A stretch of DNA of 35,678 bases from Abditibacteriota bacterium. Its GTDB lineage: Bacteria; Armatimonadota; UBA5829. This document shows, piece by piece, positions 13,426 through 22,332 of this stretch. Each line of letters begins with the position of its first letter. The stretch's first letter is position 1. The notes under the pieces are model-generated. The model made no database searches. It was given only the letters and a program-made list of their open reading frames with translations, and had not been told where the DNA came from. The stretch covers positions 1-35,678 of the forward strand of contig JAFSVJ010000121.1 in NCBI GenBank assembly GCA_017445025.1, read 5' to 3'. The translations under genes were made by a program, and so were the position numbers.

Positions 13426-16425
13426 TTAGACTACAAATTCTATTGTGTAAACTTTATATGGCTCAAAGTCAAAAGTTATGGTATCATGATCCCCTTTAAC
13501 CCTTAACTTTTTCTTTCTGTTTTCCAAAATATCACAGAGATAAGCTTCTTTAAATTCAAAATTAATATTTATGTCTTCTTTTCCTCTAAACTCTTTTGCT
13601 TCATAGAACCTGACAATTATATTTTCACTGTCTTCAGCTTCTTTTATGGTTTCAATAACAACATGGTCAGGCACTTCAATCATAGGAGTTATTTTTATAG
13701 AATTAATATCATCACCGATTAAAGGTGAGTTAAATTTCATGGATTCTTCAATAACTTCTCCGTCAAAAGCATCCAAAGCATGGGGGAAAAGCCCATATCT
13801 AAAGGAGTGTTTACCCATATCAGCATCAGGATCCGGGTAGGAAGTGCTTCTGAGCAGATTTATGGACATAACTTTATCTTTGGCATAATGACCGTATTTA
13901 CAATCATTGATTATGGCAAAACCAAAATCTCTTTCGCTCATATCTATCCACTTGTGAGCACAAATTTCATATTTTGCCATATCCCAAGAAGTAAAGTCTT
14001 TTGAGTTTCGCTTAATGCTTCCGAATTGAATATCACTTCGGGAATAATCTGTTTCAATATCCGGTTCAAACCTTGCTCTTAACATTTTTCCGGCTTCGTG
14101 CCAATCTACTTCCGTTTCGTATTCAAGAAGTTGGCTATTAGGCTTTAATGTCACTTTTTGGTGAATCTTTGAATCATTATAAGTAAAGTCAAGTTCACAT
14201 ATTCCTAAAGGACCCTCGTTATAAATCTTAAGAGATGTGCACTTTGGATATTCGGCTCCTCTTTCCCAGTAATCTGAATACATATCCCAAGCATCAATGG
14301 TATCGGGATAAATCACCAGTCCTCCGGGCTTGAGGAAAACATCTCTTTTAAAATCCTTATCATATATACTTATAAGACCTTCATCCGTAAAGGTCACTCT
14401 GAAAATATCGCTTTCAAGTTTGTTTTTGGTAGCTTTGACTTTTTTATTAACAAGCTCACACCCGGAAACGTTTCCGAGAGGAGATAAGGTTAATTCCATC
14501 CAATGATTGCCTATTTTTACTATTTCTTTTCTTTCAAAAGAGAGAGTATTAAAAAAATCACCTCCCAATGCCTTAAAGGCTCTGTCGGTTATTTCCTTAA
14601 CTTCTTTATAAAGTTTTTCGTATCTTTCCAAACTTTCATCATAAACTCTCTTTATTGAAGAGCCGGGCAAAATATCGTGGAACTGGTAGAGAAGGACCTC
14701 TTTCCATATTCTTTCAAATTCTTTCTTTGGATATGGCAATCCCTTCAAATATTTGGCATAGGTTGAAAGGATTTCCGCATCTCGGAGAGCCAGCTCCATT
14801 TTTCGATTGAATTTCTTATTGCGAGCTTGTGTGGTGAGAGTGCCTTGATGAAACTCCAAATACATCTCACCATGCCATGTGTTAAAGTTTTCCTTTTCTT
14901 TTTCTAATACTTTAAAGAAATCTATGGAAAAGGACATAAGATTTCTGCCCACACCTTGAAGATTCTTTTGTCTTTTTATCCTTTCTAAATGCTCCACACC
15001 GGGGCCGGAACCTCCGTCACCGATACCATAGAGAGATAACACATGGGATGACCGTCCCTTTTCGGCATAGTTTCTTTCGGCTCGTAAATTACACTCAGGC
15101 AAAGCGTTGGACTCGTATGTATTGCAAGGTGGCATGTGACAGAGAACTTCACTACCGTCAATACCTTTCCAAATAAAAGAATTGTAAGGAAATTTGTTTA
15201 CAATATTAACCATAAGTTTTTGGAAAAGGAAATAATCCATTCCCGCATCTTTAATAAGTTGTGGCAACTGACCGTTATATCCAAAGGTATCCGGCAAGTG
15301 ACACACCTTGCAATCCACACCAAACTCTTCTTTAAAAAATCTCTTTCCGTAAAGGAATTGACGAACAAAGGATTCGCCGGAAGCCACATTTCCGTCAGCT
15401 TCAACCCACATTCCTCCTGCCACTTCCCAGCGACCTTCTTTTACTCTTTCCTTTATTTGTTCATAGAGTTTTGGGCTTAACTCCTTCACCCAAGCATAAG
15501 CCTGAGCTTGTGACTGAACATATTTATATTCCGGATAAGCTTCCATATTTCTCATAACAGTAGAGAAAGTTCTGAGACATTTTCGCTTTGTTTCACGAAT
15601 AGGCCAAAGCCAAGCAAGGTCTATATGAGAGTGACCTACCATGTGGTGAGTAATGGCAGTATCCCCGGCTTTTCTTTCAAGCATGGGAGCTAAAATCTCT
15701 CGAGCTTTCAAAGCTTGCTCTGTGGTTCCCCTTTTAATCTCTTTTGTCTTGTCCGGAGAACCTATATAATTCACACCGCTTCTGATATGAGCACCTGTAG
15801 GAACACATTTAGAGGCTTCATATAAAGCAAATTCTATTTGAGCTTTGCGAGGATCATCAAGATATAATTGTTTGGATAAATCAAAAAGAACATCTATATC
15901 ATAATTTAAGTCAAAAAAGGCTTGATTTTTTAAGGAAATTGAAGCTTCAAGCAAAACACCGCTGTTATAGCAAGATCCTAACATATCATTGGCACCACAG
16001 TCAATCCACATATCAATCTTATTTCCTTTAATAAAAGGAGATAGTTCACAAGCCTTTTTGTGATGCTTTCCTATCCACTGTTCGTAAACAGCACATCGAG
16101 TGGTTAAACCTCTGTAAGGCACACCCTTTTCTGTATAAACACAACCTTCACCTGACATATCTATGATAAGATATAAATCTTCCAAATTAATATCATAAGG
16201 AACAGTTGCCTCTACATGAAACCAAGCACAATCATATCTCTCGCCCCAAACATCTCCTATTGATAAATTCATCTTGCGTCCCTTTTCTTTATCTTTAAAA
16301 GATAAGGGCTCTTTGGAAAGATAGGCAGTAATCTTTGGCACAGTTAAAGGAGTATATATAGAGCTTTCAACTATATGAACAAACTCGTCCATAGCTCTGG
16401 TAAAAGTCATATTTGATATTAACAT
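13426..16425 (-). CDS. GH38 alpha-mannosidase
   Basis: 999 residues. Glycoside hydrolase family 38, which removes alpha-linked mannose using a divalent metal (normally Zn). An N-terminal beta-rich region (about 1-250) precedes the catalytic (beta/alpha)7 barrel. The metal-binding HSHIDLAWLWP (about 267-277), the nucleophile motif CHLPDTFGYNGQLPQ (about 374-388) and EMYLEFHQGTLTTQARNK (about 515-532) are present; beta-sandwich domains complete the protein. No signal peptide is visible, so it probably acts in the cytosol on imported oligosaccharides. ATG 16425 is chosen for spacing from AAGGA; ATG 16431 is possible, and a longer frame back to 16521 overlaps the promoter. Divergent from a PHP gene across 190 bp, suggesting shared control. 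Confidence 0.92.
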   Translation of the reverse strand: MLISNMTFTRAMDEFVHIVESSIYTPLTVPKITAYLSKEPLSFKDKEKGRKMNLSIGDVWGERYDCAWFHVEATVPYDINLEDLYLIIDMSGEGCVYTEKGVPYRGLTTRCAVYEQWIGKHHKKACELSPFIKGNKIDMWIDCGANDMLGSCYNSGVLLEASISLKNQAFFDLNYDIDVLFDLSKQLYLDDPRKAQIEFALYEASKCVPTGAHIRSGVNYIGSPDKTKEIKRGTTEQALKAREILAPMLERKAGDTAITHHMVGHSHIDLAWLWPIRETKRKCLRTFSTVMRNMEAYPEYKYVQSQAQAYAWVKELSPKLYEQIKERVKEGRWEVAGGMWVEADGNVASGESFVRQFLYGKRFFKEEFGVDCKVCHLPDTFGYNGQLPQLIKDAGMDYFLFQKLMVNIVNKFPYNSFIWKGIDGSEVLCHMPPCNTYESNALPECNLRAERNYAEKGRSSHVLSLYGIGDGGSGPGVEHLERIKRQKNLQGVGRNLMSFSIDFFKVLEKEKENFNTWHGEMYLEFHQGTLTTQARNKKFNRKMELALRDAEILSTYAKYLKGLPYPKKEFERIWKEVLLYQFHDILPGSSIKRVYDESLERYEKLYKEVKEITDRAFKALGGDFFNTLSFERKEIVKIGNHWMELTLSPLGNVSGCELVNKKVKATKNKLESDIFRVTFTDEGLISIYDKDFKRDVFLKPGGLVIYPDTIDAWDMYSDYWERGAEYPKCTSLKIYNEGPLGICELDFTYNDSKIHQKVTLKPNSQLLEYETEVDWHEAGKMLRARFEPDIETDYSRSDIQFGSIKRNSKDFTSWDMAKYEICAHKWIDMSERDFGFAIINDCKYGHYAKDKVMSINLLRSTSYPDPDADMGKHSFRYGLFPHALDAFDGEVIEESMKFNSPLIGDDINSIKITPMIEVPDHVVIETIKEAEDSENIIVRFYEAKEFRGKEDININFEFKEAYLCDILENRKKKLRVKGDHDTITFDFEPYKVYTIEFVV

Positions 16426-16456
16426 AAACATTAATCCTTGTTGGTATACTATTATT

Positions 16457-16485
16457 ATTGTATCATATTTTAAGTATTTTTTCAA
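16457..16485 (-). promoter_or_regulatory. Promoter of the mannosidase gene
   Basis: Minus strand -35 TTGAAA (16480-16485), 17-nt spacer, -10 TACAAT (16457-16462). Predicted start near 16450, about 25 nt before ATG 16425. Confidence 0.65.
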
Positions 16486-16549
16486 ATAATAGATTATAGT
16501 TTCCGTGACTAAATTTGACAACTGATAAAAATATTGAGAGATTATTAAT

Positions 16550-16579
16550 TTAACAAAATAGTTAAAAATGTGGTATAAT
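16550..16579 (+). promoter_or_regulatory. Promoter of the second PHP gene
   Basis: -35 TTAACA (16550-16555), 18-nt spacer, extended -10 TGTGGTATAAT ending at 16579. It overlaps an in-frame ATG at 16568, which therefore cannot be the translation start. Confidence 0.7.
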
Positions 16580-16615
16580 ATATGTATAAGAAAAGAAATA
16601 AAACAGGAAGTAGAA

Positions 16616-17416
16616 ATGTTTAATTTTCACTCACATACCGTGTATTGCGGGCATGGTTTGAATACTCCGGAAGAGATGATAAAATCAGCCGTAGATATGG
16701 GCATGAGCACCATAGGAATCAGCGAACACTACGGAAAGAATGAAAAAGGAGAATGGTTTTGGCATTCAATAAAGGACCCAAAAGGTTATTACCAAGATTT
16801 TCTCAAAGCCAAGGAAAAATACAAAGATAAAATTGAGATTCTTTTGGGTTTTGAAATGGATGTTCAAGAATATGATTACGAAAAAACTTATAAAGAAATC
16901 TTAACATATAATCCGGATTATGTTTTAGGCTCCGTTCATGCCTATAAAGATATGTTTTTTTCCGGTGGATTTGACTTCTACAAAACAAAAACCAAAGAAT
17001 ATTTGGACAATATTATAAAAGAATATTTATCATACTGTGTTAAAATTATTAATTTAGGATATGTAAATTGTTTGGATCACTTTGATTCATACAAAAAGTT
17101 TTATCATCTTGAAGACGAAGAAGAATTATATCCCTATTATAAAGAAATTGCCAAAGCATTAAGAGACAATAATGTTGCCATTGAATTAAATACTCATTAT
17201 TTCTTTGAAGGAATTTATGAACCTGATCCTAATTTTTATATGCTGAATTTGGCAAAAGAATATGATATTCCTGTGATGGTATCCTCCGACGCCCACTCAG
17301 CAGAAGATCTAAACCATAAATTTACAGATGCCTTTGAAATTCTAAAGAAAATAGGAATAAAAACCACTTGCAGATTTAAAAACAGACAAGTAATTAAAGA
17401 ACCTTTTAATCCTTAA
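16616..17416 (+). CDS. PHP-domain phosphoesterase (histidinol-phosphatase HisK-like), second copy
   Basis: 266 residues from ATG 16616, supported by AGGAAG six bases upstream; an earlier ATG at 16568 is inside the promoter. Metal motifs follow the PHP order: FNFHSHTVYCGHG at the N-terminus, ISEHYG (about 36), GFEMDVQ (about 81), GSVHAYKD (about 105), CLDHFDSYKKF (about 151) and VSSDAHSAEDL near 225. It shares general layout and the terminal SDAH with the protein at 355-1254 but is only moderately similar, so they are old paralogs. It is divergent from the mannosidase gene and followed within 27 nt by a secreted protein gene. The natural substrate is not evident; sugar phosphate or histidinol phosphate are the main candidates. 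Confidence 0.8.
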   Translation: MFNFHSHTVYCGHGLNTPEEMIKSAVDMGMSTIGISEHYGKNEKGEWFWHSIKDPKGYYQDFLKAKEKYKDKIEILLGFEMDVQEYDYEKTYKEILTYNPDYVLGSVHAYKDMFFSGGFDFYKTKTKEYLDNIIKEYLSYCVKIINLGYVNCLDHFDSYKKFYHLEDEEELYPYYKEIAKALRDNNVAIELNTHYFFEGIYEPDPNFYMLNLAKEYDIPVMVSSDAHSAEDLNHKFTDAFEILKKIGIKTTCRFKNRQVIKEPFNP

Positions 17417-17443
17417 ATACTGCATTTTAAAAGAGGTATAATT

Positions 17444-19420
17444 ATGAAAAATACACTTATTATCTTTTTGATTCTTTTAACTACAATTTCATATTGTCAA
17501 CAATTAGAGTTTATATCTCCTTCTACAGATGAAGAAGTGGCAGGCATTATTCCAGTTAAAGTGAAAGTTATATCACAAAACAAGAATGATATTCCCCTAT
17601 TACAGGTTATTGAAGCCACGGAAGAAGCCTTAAATCCTATGCATCCAAAAGTTGACTGGATAGAAATTCCCGATCCTATTATTGACACACAAGATAGCAA
17701 AGGCAATAATATAATTACCACTTATATTTACAAATGGGACACTTGTCATGTGCCTACTCCTCTTGATAAAAGTATAGTAAACTCCCACAACGGCAAACAC
17801 ACACTCAAGCTAACCTTAGGAGACAAATCCATTACTGAAAATGTGACCTTAAACAACCTAACAATAAAAGTTTCTCCGGATAAAATATTTAATTTGGTTA
17901 ATTTAGGTGAACCGCTCCCCGATAATTATGAAGATGTTATAAGTATCAAACCACAAAAAATCACTGTTAAAGTTGAAGGAAAAAACACAGACAAACCATA
18001 TACCTTAACTCTTAACATTTATCACAAAGAAGCTCCTTTTACCGGTATAAGAAACAAACGAGGAGAAAACCTTAACAAGCCTATAATGACATTTATTTTA
18101 GAAAATGTGACGGGAAAGACACAAAATGTTATTTGGAAAGGTGAAAGCAATTTTGATAAGGAATTAATTGCAACACAAGAAGAAAACTTAAAAAAGGAAA
18201 AACTAAAATTAGAATACTTAAAACAGGTTATTGATAAAAGTCCCGAAAGTTTTAATGAAAAAGGAGAAATAATCAAAGAAATACCAAAAGAATTAGAAGA
18301 AGAATACAGTATATTAATAAAAAAATATGAAAATGAAACATATACAATAATAGAACCAATCAATACATATACTGCAGATGAGCCGATTCCAAGTCTTATT
18401 CCCGGAATTAATTATCCACATCAGTCTAATAGAATAGATTGGAATAATTATGACCCGGCAGAAGCTTATAAGAATGCCAAAATAATAGATGTTAATCAAG
18501 ACATATTAGGGAAAAAGGATGAATTTGGAAGAATAATCAATACTCCAAATAAGCTTTATTCTTATACAGACAGTCTTAATGGTATGCCTAGTGATTTCAA
18601 TAAATATAAATTTAATTATATTTCCATTGATTGGACAAATATGGCAAATCAATACAATTTTAATGGTCAACTGACTGTTTCTAAAAATTATATAGGTTGT
18701 GAGCCCGGTCCTTATGTTGTTCAAGCAATTATATCTCAAAATATAACTTCAGTTGAAACCATTAATAATAATGAATATAAATGGGAAACCACAGATACAA
18801 ACAGAACAGACAGTGAATATCTGTTTACAGGATTATATATATTTGATAACGGTAAATATCAATACTACTTAGGCTGGGATAAAGACGAAGAACTTGACAA
18901 TGAAGTTGAAAAATTAAATCAACCATTAGAAGATTTAGAAAAATTTTATGAAGAACTTATGGAAAACATCGGTTCCGAACACGAGGATACAATTGAACAA
19001 TTAAGCAAATCAAATGACCCAAAAGACAAAGAAAAGTTGCAAGAGTTAACGCAAGAATTAGATAAAGAATATGAAAAGATTGAAGCTGAATTAGAAGAAA
19101 AATTGAATGAATTATTGACATATGAAGGTAATGTGCTTTATTACAGGCTAACAGATCTAAAGGGCAACCCCGCATCGAAGATTTATAATAATGCCAATGA
19201 TTACGACCACGATTTGACTTCTATTTACAAAGTAGCATACAAATTCGGTGAAGAACAAAATTTCTCCGGATACGAAGCTTCACCTGAAGGCATTAATCAC
19301 AAAGTATATGTTATAACAGAACATCCTTATGATCATTCTAGCTTTTCTTGTATAGAAAACATAGCCAAGGACAATGACGGTATGTATTACAGAGACCACG
19401 AAAACCGCTGGTCACTATAA
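17444..19420 (+). CDS. Secreted protein of unknown function with Ig-like start and charged coiled coils
   Basis: 658 residues with a Sec signal peptide (MKNTLIIFLILLTTISYCQQ). Residues of about 22-130 look Ig-like: LEFISPSTDEEVAGIIPVKV, then a YIYKWDTCHVP...NGKHTLKLTLGD strand pair as in bacterial Ig-like (Big) domains. Two highly charged helical stretches, about 245-300 (EENLKKEKLKLEYLKQ) and about 485-555 (LEDLEKFYEELMENI, ELDKEYEKIEAELEEKLNEL), are likely coiled coils. They separate further beta-rich segments with conserved-looking aromatic and DYDHD residues. No catalytic motif is recognised. GAGGT lies before ATG 17444, and the 27-nt gap indicates cotranscription with the PHP gene. It could be a surface or matrix protein. 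Confidence 0.75.
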   Translation: MKNTLIIFLILLTTISYCQQLEFISPSTDEEVAGIIPVKVKVISQNKNDIPLLQVIEATEEALNPMHPKVDWIEIPDPIIDTQDSKGNNIITTYIYKWDTCHVPTPLDKSIVNSHNGKHTLKLTLGDKSITENVTLNNLTIKVSPDKIFNLVNLGEPLPDNYEDVISIKPQKITVKVEGKNTDKPYTLTLNIYHKEAPFTGIRNKRGENLNKPIMTFILENVTGKTQNVIWKGESNFDKELIATQEENLKKEKLKLEYLKQVIDKSPESFNEKGEIIKEIPKELEEEYSILIKKYENETYTIIEPINTYTADEPIPSLIPGINYPHQSNRIDWNNYDPAEAYKNAKIIDVNQDILGKKDEFGRIINTPNKLYSYTDSLNGMPSDFNKYKFNYISIDWTNMANQYNFNGQLTVSKNYIGCEPGPYVVQAIISQNITSVETINNNEYKWETTDTNRTDSEYLFTGLYIFDNGKYQYYLGWDKDEELDNEVEKLNQPLEDLEKFYEELMENIGSEHEDTIEQLSKSNDPKDKEKLQELTQELDKEYEKIEAELEEKLNELLTYEGNVLYYRLTDLKGNPASKIYNNANDYDHDLTSIYKVAYKFGEEQNFSGYEASPEGINHKVYVITEHPYDHSSFSCIENIAKDNDGMYYRDHENRWSL

Positions 19421-19422
19421 AC

Positions 19423-19452
19423 TTGAAAAAAATGCCCTATTTGTGGTATAAT
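19423..19452 (+). promoter_or_regulatory. Promoter of thrS
   Basis: -35 TTGAAA (19423-19428), 18-nt spacer, extended -10 TGTGGTATAAT ending at 19452. It begins two bases after the stop codon of the preceding gene, and no terminator separates them. The 5' leader of about 85 nt shows no recognisable T-box. Confidence 0.75.
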
Positions 19453-19545
19453 ATATATGGTATTATTTTGAAATTATTTGTTTTGCTTTATTAAATGAAA
19501 TGCAATATTATATGATAAATTAATTTGTTTTTAGGACATAAATAT

Positions 19546-21258
19546 ATGGAAAATGAAATTACTCTTGATATGCTCAGACACTCCACCAGTCATATTATGG
19601 CTGCGGCTGTAAAGAGACTGTTTCCGGAAGTCAAAATAGCCATAGGACCATCAATAGAAAACGGTTTCTATTATGATTTTGATTTTGAAAGAGGCTTTGC
19701 TCCGGAAGATTTTCCTGCCATTGAAGCAGAAATGAAGAAAATCATCAAAGAGAGAGCTCCCTTCACAAGAAAAGAAGTTTCTCGACAGGAAGCCTTGGAA
19801 CTGTTTAAAAACGAACCTTACAAAGTTGAACTTATTGAAAATCTTCCAGAAGGAGAAACCATTTCTACCTACGAAGTTGCCGGATTTTTAGACCTTTGTC
19901 GCGGTCCTCATATTGACCACGCAGGCAGAATAAAAGCTTTTAAAATTATGAAAGTTGCCGGTGCATACTGGCGTGGAGACTCCAAAAACAAAATGCTCTC
20001 CCGTATCTACGGAACAGCTTTCTTCTCAAAAGATGAATTAAAAGAATATCTTCACAGAATTGAAGAGGCTGAAAAGCGTGACCACAGAAAACTCGGTCGT
20101 GAACTTGACCTTTTCTCAATCCAAGAAGCCGGTGGTCCGGGACTTGTTTACTGGCATCCAAAAGGAGCATTGGTTAAAAAATTAATTGAAGACTATTGGA
20201 AAACAGAGCATTATAAAGATGGATACGAACTGGTTCAAACTCCGCACATTGCTCTAAAACATTTGTGGGAAACTTCCGGTCACCTTGATTTCTATGCCGA
20301 TTCCATGTTCTCCCCTATGCCGGTAGATGACCAAGAGTATATTCTAAAACCTATGAATTGTCCTTTTCACCTACTGATTTACAAGAGTAAAATACGTTCA
20401 TATAAAGAAATGCCTATTCGTTGGGCTGAGCCGGGCACGGTTTACAGATATGAAAAGTCAGGGGCCCTGCATGGACTTATGAGAGTTCGTGGATTTACCC
20501 AAGACGATGCCCATATTCTGTGTATGGAAAACCAGCTTGAAAATGAAATTCAAAGAATAATGACTTTCATTTTCAAAATCTTTAAAAAATTTGGTTTCAC
20601 AGAATATGAAATATTCGTTTCCACCAAACCGGAAAAAGCTGTCGGTTCTGACGAAATATGGGAAAAAGCTACAAATACTATAATAGCTTCATTAAAAGAA
20701 GAAGGTATAGACTATAAAATAGATGCCGGTGGCGGTGCATTCTATGGTCCAAAGATTGATGTTAAAATCAAGGACGCAATCGGAAGATTATGGCAATGTT
20801 CAACCATTCAAGTAGACTTTAACGAACCTGAAAGGTTTGATATCAACTATGTAGGTGAAGACGGTGAAAACCACAGACCTATTATGATTCACAGAGCCCT
20901 CTTCGGATCCTTTGAAAGATTTATAGGTATTCTTATAGAACACTATGCCGGTGCATTTCCACTTTGGCTTTCCCCTACTCAAATTGCTATATGTCCCATT
21001 ACAGATAACAATTTGGAATACAGTAAAAAGGTAGAAGAAAAACTTAAGGCCTTAGGCTACAGAGTTATGATGATAGCTGAAAACGAGCCTTTGAAAGCTA
21101 AAATTAAAACAGCTCAACTTGAAAAGATCCCATATATGGTTATTATCGGTGATAAAGATATGGAAAACAATGTTATTTCCATAAGAGCCCGTGACGGAAA
21201 ACAAGAAACCATGACCTTCGACGCCTTTGCGGAAAAACTCTCTGCGGAGACAAAATAA
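19546..21258 (+). CDS. thrS: Threonyl-tRNA synthetase lacking the N-terminal TGS domain
   Basis: 570 residues from ATG 19546 (AGGA nine bases upstream). Class II synthetase charging tRNA-Thr. It starts directly at the second-additional (editing) domain: RHSTSHIMAAAV gives the HxxxH motif, and DLCRGPHID gives the editing Cys/His. Then come motif 1 region GPGLVYWHPKGALV, motif 2 WAEPGTVYRYEKSGALHGLMRVRGFTQ (in part), the zinc ligands CP (about 320), H in DDAHI and H near HRALFG, motif 3 GSFERFIGILIEHYAGAFP, and the anticodon-binding domain from about 460 (QIAICPITDNN). The ~60-residue TGS domain seen in most bacterial enzymes is absent, and the upstream DNA contains no trace of it. Monocistronic by its own promoter. 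Confidence 0.95.
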   Translation: MENEITLDMLRHSTSHIMAAAVKRLFPEVKIAIGPSIENGFYYDFDFERGFAPEDFPAIEAEMKKIIKERAPFTRKEVSRQEALELFKNEPYKVELIENLPEGETISTYEVAGFLDLCRGPHIDHAGRIKAFKIMKVAGAYWRGDSKNKMLSRIYGTAFFSKDELKEYLHRIEEAEKRDHRKLGRELDLFSIQEAGGPGLVYWHPKGALVKKLIEDYWKTEHYKDGYELVQTPHIALKHLWETSGHLDFYADSMFSPMPVDDQEYILKPMNCPFHLLIYKSKIRSYKEMPIRWAEPGTVYRYEKSGALHGLMRVRGFTQDDAHILCMENQLENEIQRIMTFIFKIFKKFGFTEYEIFVSTKPEKAVGSDEIWEKATNTIIASLKEEGIDYKIDAGGGAFYGPKIDVKIKDAIGRLWQCSTIQVDFNEPERFDINYVGEDGENHRPIMIHRALFGSFERFIGILIEHYAGAFPLWLSPTQIAICPITDNNLEYSKKVEEKLKALGYRVMMIAENEPLKAKIKTAQLEKIPYMVIIGDKDMENNVISIRARDGKQETMTFDAFAEKLSAETK

Positions 21259-21266
21259 TATAATAT

Positions 21267-21295
21267 TTGACTTTTTTTGTAAAATGTTGTATAAT
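21267..21295 (+). promoter_or_regulatory. Promoter of secG
   Basis: -35 TTGACT (21267-21272), 17-nt spacer, -10 TATAAT (21290-21295). Leader of about 42 nt. Confidence 0.75.
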
Positions 21296-21343
21296 ATAAT
21301 GGTTATTGACAGATAAATTCAAAGTTATATATATGAGGTAAAT

Positions 21344-21574
21344 ATGCATTTAGTTTTAATGATAATCCAAATAGTTTCGGCTATCGCTCTTATAACCCTT
21401 ATTATGTTGCAAACCCCTAAATCCGACGGTCTTGCCGGTTTAGGTGTGACAGACACAAGTGCCGGTGACTACAAAGGTAAAATGGGCAAAGAAGAAATCT
21501 TAGGTAAATATACTAAGTATTCGGCTATAATCTTTTTCATAGCCAGCTTATTGGTAGCCTTGATAAAGTTTTAA
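21344..21574 (+). CDS. secG: Protein translocase subunit SecG
   Basis: 76 residues, the usual SecG length. Two membrane helices (about 2-21 and 55-74) flank a loop containing LMLQTPKSDGLAGLG, close to the family hallmark LLQxxKGxGLxxxxG, and the second helix is followed directly by the stop. SecG binds SecYE in the inner membrane and assists preprotein export. TGAGGT precedes ATG 21344. Transcribed alone between its own promoter and a strong terminator whose stem starts at the stop codon. Confidence 0.9.
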   Translation: MHLVLMIIQIVSAIALITLIMLQTPKSDGLAGLGVTDTSAGDYKGKMGKEEILGKYTKYSAIIFFIASLLVALIKF

Positions 21575-21600
21575 AAAGTAGCGAAAGCTACTTTTTTTTT
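21573..21600 (+). terminator. Terminator of secG
   Basis: AAAAAGTAGC-gaaa-GCTACTTTTTTTTT: a 10-bp stem with a GNRA-type tetraloop and a nine-T tail. The last two bases of the stop codon are part of the stem. Confidence 0.9.
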
Positions 21601-21604
21601 CAAC

Positions 21605-21633
21605 TTGACTTTATGTATAAAATATAGTATAAT
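21605..21633 (+). promoter_or_regulatory. Promoter of yggS, likely leaderless
   Basis: -35 TTGACT (21605-21610), 17-nt spacer, -10 TATAAT (21628-21633). Only six bases separate the -10 from ATG 21640, so transcription should start on or next to the start codon. Confidence 0.75.
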
Positions 21634-21639
21634 TATATT

Positions 21640-22323
21640 ATGAAGGATATTAAATCTAATTTAGATTATATTAAAGACGAAATAATTTTAGCTTGCGATA
21701 AATGCGGCAGAGATCCAAAAGAGATTACTCTCATAGGTGTGTCCAAAACCAAGCCCGTATCTCTTATAAATGAAGCCATTGACCTTGGACTTACAGATAT
21801 AGGAGAGAATTATGTTCAGGAAGTTTTAGAGAAAATAAACTCCCTAAAACCTGTAAATTTACATTTTATAGGACATCTCCAAAGCAACAAGGCCAAGCAG
21901 ATAGTCCCCCACGCTCACTTAATACACAGTGTGGACAGTTTATCTCTCTTAAAAGAAATTGACAAAGAAGCCCTTAAAAACAACAAGATTCAAGACATTC
22001 TTTTGGAGATTAACATAAGCTGTGAAGAGAGTAAATTCGGTATAAAAGATTGTGACATTCAAGAATTTCTTGACAAAGCCACAAGTTTTAAAAACATAAA
22101 AATCAAAGGGCTTATGGGTATGGCTCCTTTCCTTGACAACAAAGAAGACACTCGCCCATATTTCGCCAAGCTAAGAAGTCTTTTTGATACTCTCCCGGAA
22201 GATATGAGAATATATCTGTCTATGGGAATGAGCGGAGATTTCAGAGAGGCCATTTACGAAGGTTCCAATATGATAAGAATCGGCACCGCAATCTTTGGTG
22301 CAAGAGAATATAAAACCTTTTAG
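21640..22323 (+). CDS. yggS: YggS/PROSC-family PLP homeostasis protein
   Basis: 227 residues. Pyridoxal-phosphate-binding alanine-racemase-fold protein that buffers PLP and has no known catalytic turnover. The PLP lysine is in GVSKTKP (about residue 36). ENYVQE, LHFIGHLQSNKAK, IHSVDSL, and the C-terminal SMGMSGDFREAI...GSNMIRIGTAIFG phosphate-binding loop are all typical. First gene of a yggS-sepF-proC cluster of the common Gram-positive/cyanobacterial type. No ribosome site is seen, and the promoter position implies a leaderless mRNA. Confidence 0.95.
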   Translation: MKDIKSNLDYIKDEIILACDKCGRDPKEITLIGVSKTKPVSLINEAIDLGLTDIGENYVQEVLEKINSLKPVNLHFIGHLQSNKAKQIVPHAHLIHSVDSLSLLKEIDKEALKNNKIQDILLEINISCEESKFGIKDCDIQEFLDKATSFKNIKIKGLMGMAPFLDNKEDTRPYFAKLRSLFDTLPEDMRIYLSMGMSGDFREAIYEGSNMIRIGTAIFGAREYKTF

Positions 22324-22332
22324 GAGGAGTTT

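Noticed and set aside
16568..16615. Upstream ATG for the second PHP protein
   Set aside because: The ATG lies within the -10 region of the promoter; ATG 16616 has a ribosome site and starts directly at the PHP metal motif.
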